DNA of 17,914 nt from the NCBI GenBank assembly GCA_015066165.1, contig SVOX01000014.1, positions 1 through 17,914 of the forward strand, in the 5' to 3' direction. Source of the DNA: Oscillospiraceae bacterium (GTDB taxonomy: Bacteria; Bacillota; Clostridia; Oscillospirales; Acutalibacteraceae). The notes under the pieces were generated by a model. That model ran no database searches and was not told the origin of the DNA. It saw only the letters and a program-made list of their open reading frames with translations. The position numbers and the translations under genes are program-made. Positions 6,878 through 12,432 of the stretch are shown in pieces (the stretch's first letter is position 1; every line of letters starts with the position of its first letter).

Positions 6878-7435
6878 TTATTTATTTTGTGCCAAGTAAT
6901 TTTGGGGACCTGTTTCGTAAAGATTGTTACCCTTGCTGTCAATTACAACAGTGACGGGAAAATCTTCAACTTCAAGGCGCCTTATTGCTTCTGCACCCAA
7001 GTCGTCGTAAGCAATAACTTCGGCCTTTTTGATGCATTTAGAAAGCAACGCACCGCAACCGCCAATAGCGCCAAAATATACCGCGCCGTGTTCTTTCATA
7101 GCGTTTATAACTTCCTTGCCACGCTTTCCTTTGCCAATCATTCCTGTTTGCCCGAGTTTTATTAAAGCGGGGCTGTAGGCATCCATACGGTAAGAGGTGG
7201 TAGGTCCTGCCGAGCCGATGGCTTGACCGGGTTTTTCGGGGGTTGGACCTACAAAGTAAATAATACTGTCTTTTATATCTAAAGGCAGGGGTTCGCCTTT
7301 GTCAATTAGTTCGCAAAGGCGTTTGTGTGCGGCGTCACGTGCGGTGTAAATAACGCCCGAAATAAGACAACTGTCACCGGCGGTTAGTTTTTTTGCCATT
7401 TCTTTTGTGAGCGGAGTTTTAATATTTATTGCCAT
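6878..7435 (-). CDS. fumB: Fumarate hydratase class I, beta subunit (C-terminal half)
   Basis: This 185-residue protein matches the C-terminal domain of iron-sulfur class I fumarases, encoded separately in many anaerobes and archaea. Landmarks are TARDAAH (31-37), GPTPEKPG (63-70), SAGPTTSYRMD (75-85) and MIGKGKRG (99-106), which shape the substrate pocket. With the alpha subunit it interconverts fumarate and L-malate in the cytosol. The ATG is one base after the alpha stop, and its ribosome site (GGAGG) lies within the last codons of alpha, so translation is coupled and a 1:1 ratio is likely. L(+)-tartrate dehydratase beta is a close alternative that sequence reading alone does not fully exclude. 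The gene symbol is used in the subunit sense, not for E. coli FumB. Confidence 0.9.
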   Translation of the reverse strand: MAINIKTPLTKEMAKKLTAGDSCLISGVIYTARDAAHKRLCELIDKGEPLPLDIKDSIIYFVGPTPEKPGQAIGSAGPTTSYRMDAYSPALIKLGQTGMIGKGKRGKEVINAMKEHGAVYFGAIGGCGALLSKCIKKAEVIAYDDLGAEAIRRLEVEDFPVTVVIDSKGNNLYETGPQNYLAQNK

Positions 7436-7436
7436 T

Positions 7437-8276
7437 TTAAATTACCTCCGTCTTGTGTCTTGTGACGTGGCAGTTGATATTAACTGCTACGGGCAAACCT
7501 GCAATATGTGTTGGGAAGTATTCAATATTTACCGCCAATGCGGTTGTTTTACCGCCAAAGCCCTGAGGACCTATTCCCAAAGCGTTTATTTCGTTTAATA
7601 AATCTTTTTCAAGCCCGGCATAAAAAGGGTTTTGGTTGCTTTCATAGGCGGGGCGAAGCAACGCTTTTTTGGCTAAATATGCCGCTTTGTCAAAAGTTCC
7701 GCCAATGCCAACGCCCACAACTATTGGTGGGCAAGGGTTGGGACCCGCTTCTAAAACGGTTTTTTTGACAAATTCTTTAACGCCTTTAAGACCGTCAGAA
7801 GGGCGAAGCATTGCAATTTGGCTCATATTTTCACTGCCAAAGCCCTTGGGCGCTACGGTGATTTCAATTTTATCACCGCTAACCAATTCGAAATATATCA
7901 TAGCGGGGGTGTTGTCACCTGTGTTTTTGCGGTTTAACGGGTCAGCAACAACGCTTTTTCGCAAAAAACCTTCGGCGTATCCTTGGCGTACACCTTGGTT
8001 TACCGCCTCGGTAACGTCGCCCTTAATGTGAACGTCTTGACCGATTTTCAAAAAAACACAAGCCACGCCCGTATCTTGACAAACGGGCAGGTTTTTTTGC
8101 TCGGCTATTTGGTAATTTTCAATTATATGACCTAAAATTTCCTTGGCTTGAGGCCACGGTTCTTGGTTGTAGGCGTTTGTTATGCAATTTTTAATGTCAC
8201 TGCTTAAAAAACAGTTTGCTTGGATGCAAAGTTTTTTAACGGTTTCAGTGATTATTGAAGCGTCAATTGTGCGCAT
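7437..8276 (-). CDS. fumA: Fumarate hydratase class I, alpha subunit (N-terminal half)
   Basis: This 279-residue protein matches the [4Fe-4S]-binding half of class I fumarase. The three expected cluster cysteines are present: C66 in PVCQDTG, C182 in GPNPCPP and C269 in NINCH. Other family signatures are NTGDNTPA (118-125), GFGSENMSQ (145-153) and GVGIGGTFDKAA (188-199). The enzyme hydrates fumarate to malate and is oxygen-sensitive, fitting an anaerobe with a partial or reductive TCA branch. AAGGAG sits seven bases before the chosen ATG; a longer frame beginning 32 codons earlier lacks a ribosome site and would run through the promoter. It forms an operon with the beta gene from the promoter at 8307-8335. 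Tartrate dehydratase alpha is the main alternative. Confidence 0.92.
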   Translation of the reverse strand: MRTIDASIITETVKKLCIQANCFLSSDIKNCITNAYNQEPWPQAKEILGHIIENYQIAEQKNLPVCQDTGVACVFLKIGQDVHIKGDVTEAVNQGVRQGYAEGFLRKSVVADPLNRKNTGDNTPAMIYFELVSGDKIEITVAPKGFGSENMSQIAMLRPSDGLKGVKEFVKKTVLEAGPNPCPPIVVGVGIGGTFDKAAYLAKKALLRPAYESNQNPFYAGLEKDLLNEINALGIGPQGFGGKTTALAVNIEYFPTHIAGLPVAVNINCHVTRHKTEVI

Positions 8277-8306
8277 AATTTCTCTCCTTGAGTATATGTC
8301 AAGGTG

Positions 8307-8335
8307 ATTATACCACAGTTGCTTTAAAAAGTAAA
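8307..8335 (-). promoter_or_regulatory. Promoter of the fumarase operon
   Basis: On the - strand TTTACT (8335-8330), 17 bases, then a perfect TATAAT (8312-8307) preceded by TGG (extended -10). It stands 31 bases before the alpha-subunit ATG and is divergent from the promoter at 8366-8394. Confidence 0.75.
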
Positions 8336-8365
8336 TACAGGCAGTAAGAATAGGGCTTAAATTTA

Positions 8366-8394
8366 TTGACAATAAATTTTAAAAATAGTATTAT
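8366..8394 (+). promoter_or_regulatory. Promoter of the fn3 protein gene
   Basis: A perfect TTGACA (8366-8371), 17 bases, then TATTAT (8389-8394), 33 bases before the chosen ATG at 8427. Confidence 0.8.
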
Positions 8395-8426
8395 GTATTT
8401 ATAAAGAGATTAAGGGGATGCAAAAA

Positions 8427-9509
8427 ATGAAAAAGATTATAAAACGGATTATAGTGTATGTTTTGATGCTTGTATTAACCGTTTCGACCGTTTCTTATGT
8501 GGGAAATGATATTTCGGTTGTGAACGCCGCATCAACCAGCACAACTATTTCTATCAAAAAACGCCCGAACTTAAAGGCGAGCAGTATTAAAACCGCCTCG
8601 GTTAAATTGAAATGGAGTAAAACAAAGGGTGCTACTTCATATAAGATATACCGTAGCACAAATAAAAAAACTTGGAAGTCAATTAAAAGCACAAAAAGTA
8701 CTTCATACACCGTAAAAAAATTAACTGCGGGTAAAAAATATTACTTTAAAATACGGGCGTATAAAAAAGGTAAAAAGAGTCCTTACAGTAAAATTATAAC
8801 CGTTACTCCAAAACCAAGCAAAGTAACCGGAATTAGTGCCAAATCTAAAACTTGTACGCAAATTAATCTTGCTTGGAAAAAGGTTTCGGGTGCAACGGGG
8901 TACAAAGTATATATTTACAACGGAAATACGAAAAAGTGGAAAAACCTTAAAACCACCAAATCCACAAGTTATACTGTAAAAGGTTTAGGCGTAGGTACGT
9001 CTTATAAATTTAGAATAAAAGCATATAAGAAACAAAAAAGCAAAAATATTTACGGTAGTTATTCGAACACCTTTACAACTTCAACAATGGGTGCGTCTTA
9101 TTTAATTGGCAGAACATTGGGCGAAGTTAGAAGTACGTACGGTCAAGAATATATTTTCACATATTATGAAGGCGGTTACTTTATATTTTATGAAAAAAAG
9201 AAAATAGCATTTTTGTTAGATAATTATTATCAAAACCCAACAGATGATGTGAAAATAACAGCGGTATTATCTATGGGTACAGGAAAGGTGTTTGATAACC
9301 TGCATGGAAATATGACATATCCGCAAATTGTTGAAGCGGTGGGCAAAAATGTTAAAATCGGCACGCCTGAATATTGGGAGAATTTAATGGAAGATAAATG
9401 GATGTATTCACTCAGTTTTAAATATAATGGCTACGATATATCATATAGTTGGGATGCTGACCCTAACAAAACAAAATCCAATGATGTATATTTGCAAAAA
9501 ATACAATAA
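8427..9509 (+). CDS. Secreted protein with two fibronectin type III domains and an unknown C-terminal domain
   Basis: This 360-residue exported protein has a signal peptide at about 1-35 (KKIIKR, hydrophobic core, VVNAAS). Two fn3 domains occupy about 47-128 and 132-218, each with W..V/T..GA..YK.Y and a YYFKIRAYKK or YKFRIKAYKK strand. Residues 222-360 form a separate domain (YLIGRTLGEVRSTYG, a predicted beta-strand set, repeated Gly-Tyr) that resembles small lipoprotein-like clostridial domains but is not one I can name. The ATG at 8418 abuts AAGGGG with no spacing, so the ATG at 8427, nine bases after it, is preferred. It is a single-gene unit with its own promoter and a 3' hairpin. The likely role is surface binding; no catalytic motif is seen. 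Confidence 0.82.
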   Translation: MKKIIKRIIVYVLMLVLTVSTVSYVGNDISVVNAASTSTTISIKKRPNLKASSIKTASVKLKWSKTKGATSYKIYRSTNKKTWKSIKSTKSTSYTVKKLTAGKKYYFKIRAYKKGKKSPYSKIITVTPKPSKVTGISAKSKTCTQINLAWKKVSGATGYKVYIYNGNTKKWKNLKTTKSTSYTVKGLGVGTSYKFRIKAYKKQKSKNIYGSYSNTFTTSTMGASYLIGRTLGEVRSTYGQEYIFTYYEGGYFIFYEKKKIAFLLDNYYQNPTDDVKITAVLSMGTGKVFDNLHGNMTYPQIVEAVGKNVKIGTPEYWENLMEDKWMYSLSFKYNGYDISYSWDADPNKTKSNDVYLQKIQ

Positions 9510-9515
9510 AATAAA

Positions 9516-9544
9516 AACAGCGAGGTGAATTTCACCTCGCTGTT
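9516..9544 (+). terminator. Hairpin terminator after the fn3 protein gene
   Basis: A perfect 13-bp, GC-rich stem (AACAGCGAGGTGA / TCACCTCGCTGTT) with a 3-base loop begins 6 bases after the stop. The tail GCTGTATTATTT is only partly U-rich, so the stem is certain but termination strength is not. Confidence 0.78.
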
Positions 9545-9648
9545 GCTGTATTATTTCAAGATTTTCTACAATAATGTTTGTTAATTTATTTATTGAAAAA
9601 TACACATTGTTTTTTCCAGTTTATTACTTTTGTGTTAAAAAATATTGA

Positions 9649-9676
9649 TTGAACTTTTTTCTAAAAGTGGTAAAAT
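9649..9676 (+). promoter_or_regulatory. Promoter of the PBP-LuxR regulator
   Basis: TTGAAC (9649-9654), 16 bases, then TAAAAT (9671-9676) preceded by TGG, an extended -10. It stands 54 bases before the preferred ATG at 9731. Confidence 0.6.
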
Positions 9677-9730
9677 AAAAATAGAGACCCCAAAAGGTGT
9701 TTAATATTTTTTGTGAAAAGCGGTGAAAGA

Positions 9731-10917
9731 ATGTCATTATATATCTTAATGGAAAATAGCTCGTCCTATTTTTTTGAAACTAGAAGAAAACAGGAAATTG
9801 CCAGCATAAAATCCCTTAACCAAAAAAGAATACCTACTATTGTTTTTGAAAATATAGAGGATGTCCCTGAGATTTTTACCGATTCTGAGGCGGTGCTTTT
9901 AGTTGCCCACGGGTTAAACGAAAACAACAAGCATTGCGTTAAAATTTGTAACGAAAACGGCATTCCGGTAATTATGCTGCACGATAAAAGCAAACGGCAC
10001 TACAAATATATTTATAGTTTGATTACTGATAATGACGATATTACCGCTTCGATGGTTTATAGTTATTTTAAATCTAACGGAAAAGAAAAAATCGCTTTCT
10101 TTGGTTTTTATGCCAATTCAGAATCTGACACATCAAAGATTGATGCTTTTTACAAGGTTGATTTAAATTTTTCGAGCGATGATGTTTTTCATATTAAAAG
10201 CGGTTTTGACGAATGTATGAAGGATTTTTGGGAACATAGGTATGAATACGACGGCGTATTTTTCCCTAATGATTTCGTGGCAATCGCATTTTTAAATTAT
10301 TTTAAAAATAATGAACCGTCGTATATAGAAAAACGCTTTTTTATAGGATTTTCCGATACTATTATGGCAAAACTTTTTCACATAAGCGTTTCAAGTATTA
10401 CTTACACTTCAGAAACTGTTAAGTCGGCTGTGCTTCAAATTTACAGATGCTTAATAAATAAAAAGAACGTTTTTAACTGTATTTCCATTGACTTGAAAAG
10501 CAGTCTTATTCCGCGTGATTCCACCCAAAAACGAGCGCTTACTAATTTTGACTTTTTCACAACCAGAATTAAGCGAAAGGGTTCTATGAGTTTTGACGAT
10601 GTAGAAGAGTACGATCATAAAACTGACCCTGCTTTAAAGGATATATTTTTGTTAGAAAATTTGTTACTTAATGCAAAAACGGTGGATTTGTTAATAATTT
10701 ATATGTTCTTAAAGGGTTATTCAAATACTATGATACCAACAAATTGTTTTTAACACCGCAATCGTTAAGCACACATAAAAATAATTATTTTAGACAAACA
10801 GGGTGTAAAGATAAAAACGAATTTGTAAAATTGCTTTCAAAATATATTTCTCAAAATCATTTTGAAGAGTATATACGCTTTGTTTCTAAAGATATTACCG
10901 ATTTTTCAAACTATTAA
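9731..10917 (+). pseudogene. Transcription regulator with PBP-like sensor and C-terminal LuxR-type HTH, frameshifted
   Basis: The N-terminal 260 residues or so look like the ligand-binding part of LacI-family regulators: LYILMENSSSYFF as first strand, IAFFGFYA, YDGVFFPNDFVAIAFLNYF, and RFFIGFSD before SSITYTSETV. The first frame ends at 10753 just after LKGYSNTMIP. From 10738 the -1 frame continues NKLFLTPQSLSTHKNNYF, then EFVKLL, and stops at 10917. Joined with one base restored between 10735 and 10736 (ATA-GCC-AAC), the helix-turn-helix reads GYSNTMIANKLFLTPQSLS, an excellent LuxR-type match. So a single-base deletion, or a sequencing error, splits the gene in its DNA-binding helix. The ATG at 9731 is preferred; an upstream GTG at 9713 is possible. 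It is placed beside a sugar transporter, which it probably controlled in response to a sugar. Confidence 0.8.
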
Positions 10918-10918
10918 G

Positions 10919-10945
10919 ACGGATGGCTTTGGCTATCCGTTTTTG
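10919..10945 (+). terminator. Terminator of the regulator gene
   Basis: A 9-bp stem (ACGGATGGC / GCTATCCGT, one G-T pair) with a TTTG loop is followed by TTTT. It starts one base after the restored-frame stop at 10915-10917, which supports that stop as the true gene end rather than the premature one at 10751-10753. Confidence 0.88.
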
Positions 10946-10973
10946 TAATTATTATATATATGAAAAGCATTTT

Positions 10974-10987
10974 AATACATTTGTATT
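10974..10987. promoter_or_regulatory. Candidate operator: AATACA-TT-TGTATT palindrome
   Basis: A perfect 6-bp inverted repeat with a 2-base spacer lies 13 bases upstream of the -35 of the transporter promoter, centred about 55 bases before the expected start. That is a usual position for a LuxR-type activator. In AT-rich DNA such palindromes also arise by chance, so this is a suggestion only. Confidence 0.3.
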
Positions 10988-11000
10988 TATAAAAACTGCA

Positions 11001-11029
11001 TTGTTGCGTATGGGCTATTATGATAAAAT
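11001..11029 (+). promoter_or_regulatory. Promoter of the sugar-binding protein / transporter locus
   Basis: TTGTTG (11001-11006), 17 bases, then TAAAAT (11024-11029) preceded by TGA (extended -10). The expected start near 11036 gives a leader of about 150 bases before the ATG at 11184. The leader holds small inverted repeats such as ATGC-TTTT-GCAT and GGGTT-C-AACCC but no riboswitch fold I recognise. Confidence 0.6.
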
Positions 11030-11183
11030 AATAATGTAATAATGTACATAATTAGATGCTTTTGCATAAAAATTATAGGCAAATATGCTAAAAATGATTT
11101 TGGCATTGTCCAATAAGGGTGCGTTATTATTTAAAAAGGGTTCAACCCATTATTTATACAAAAAACCGAAAGGAAGATTTGTT

Positions 11184-12353
11184 ATGAAAAAAACAGCAAT
11201 AAGATTATTGGCACTTGTGTTGTCACTCGTGATGTGCTTGACTTTGGGCGCTTGTGGTGGCAAAGGTGACGCAAAAAGCCAACCAGTGTCAAGCGAAGAA
11301 GAAACCTTTGATGAATTGGGCGGCGATATTGATTTCGAAGGTACTGTTTCAGGTGCCGAAAGTGAGAATGCCGATACAAACAAAAATAGTGGCGGCAAAG
11401 GAAATTCGAATACTGCTTTTAAGGGTGAAACTGCACAGTCAACCCGTTTAGATGTTTTCAAAAATATTCCTAAAAATCTTAAGGGCACAACAGTTACGTT
11501 CGCACACTGGGGCGACGAAGGTGGTGCCGAGTACGTAAAGGTTGCCAAAGCATTTACAAAGCTTACCGGCATTAACGTAAAATGGCAATTGTACGACCAA
11601 ACTACATACGAAGCAGATATTGCTAAACAAATAGTTGCAGGTCAAGGTCCTGATATCATTATTCTCAATGATAAAATCCCTCAAATATATGAGATAGCAG
11701 GCGAATTACCCAAGATTTTCAACGTTAAAGATGGCTTCTGGGATCCTCGCATTACCGAACAAACCAAATTTAAGGGCAAAAGCTACTTTGTAAACTCATA
11801 CTACAGCCCATACGTACCAACTGCAGGTATTGTAGTGTATAATAAAAAGATTTTCAACGATAATGGTCTTAAATCTCCGGTTGATTATATAAACGAAGGC
11901 AAATGGACTTGGGAAAACTTTAAGCAATGTATGCTTGATGCAGATAAGATAGGTTATTATGGCGGTGTTCTTGATCCGTATTTAATGTCTCTTACAATGG
12001 GTCCTGGCTTTATATCTTATGATGCTAAGACAGGCAAAATGAGCACTAACAAAAAGAATAATGCAATGCTTAAATCTCTTAAATTCTATGCAGAATGTCG
12101 CGAGGAAGGCCTTTGTGGTAACTACTTGATTGCTCAATATCCCGCAGGTAATATTGCAATGCTCACTACCGATGCTTATGCAATAAAGAAAAACGGTTAT
12201 CTTAAAGATATGTCGGCGAGTGATTTTGGCGCAGTAAGAATGCCTGACAGTTTTGAAGGCAAGAAGTGTAATTACGGCGGTGTTGGTATTCGTGCATATA
12301 TTCGTTTATATCAAATAAATTCTCGCCAATATTCTTTAAAAGCAAAGAAATAA
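11184..12353 (+). pseudogene. Sugar ABC transporter substrate-binding lipoprotein, C-terminally truncated
   Basis: This is a family 1 extracellular solute-binding protein of the CUT1 sugar uptake type. A lipoprotein signal peptide ends in LTLGAC, with C24 as the lipidated cysteine. A Ser/Gly/Asn-rich linker (30-85) precedes the binding domain. VTFAHWGDEGG (104-114), FTKLTGINVKW (124-134), QIVAGQGPDIIILND (149-163) and GIVVYNKKIF (215-224) are typical. Only 389 residues are present; relatives are commonly 440-500. After GGVGIRAY (365-372), where the returning crossover segment normally begins, the frame passes into a short unlike tail and stops, so roughly 80-100 residues are lost. A frame starting 33 codons earlier has no ribosome site; ATG 11184 has AAGGAAG. 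It may still be exported but probably cannot bind ligand properly. Confidence 0.75.
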
Positions 12354-12367
12354 TTATTAAATTTTTT

Positions 12368-12402
12368 CGTTATCATTCCGAGTAAAACTCGGAATGATAA
12401 CG
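12368..12402. repeat. Perfect 16-bp hairpin between the two binding-protein genes
   Basis: CGTTATCATTCCGAGT pairs fully with ACTCGGAATGATAACG around an AAA loop, starting 14 bases after the truncated gene's stop. No U-run follows on the + strand, so it is not a typical terminator. The CATTCCGAG core resembles dispersed palindromic repeats seen in many bacterial genomes (from memory). It could also stabilise the upstream mRNA or reduce read-through. Confidence 0.82.
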
Positions 12403-12432
12403 GCATATTACTCGGATAAGGAGGTAAAGCAG

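Noticed and set aside
10745..10753. Programmed -1 frameshift at the TTTTT before the premature stop of the regulator
   Set aside because: A slip there would restore the frame and length, but six residues of the first HTH helix would be wrong (MIPTNC in place of MIANKL), and no canonical slippery heptamer or clear stimulator is present. A one-base deletion explains the data better.
11036..11183. Riboswitch in the 150-base leader of the binding-protein gene
   Set aside because: Only short inverted repeats are visible, with no conserved aptamer motif I recognise and no terminator/antiterminator pair.
12394..12432. ATG at 12394 as start of the large binding protein
   Set aside because: It lies inside the perfect hairpin without a ribosome site and would put charged residues before the signal peptide; TTG at 12433 has AGGAGG eight bases upstream.
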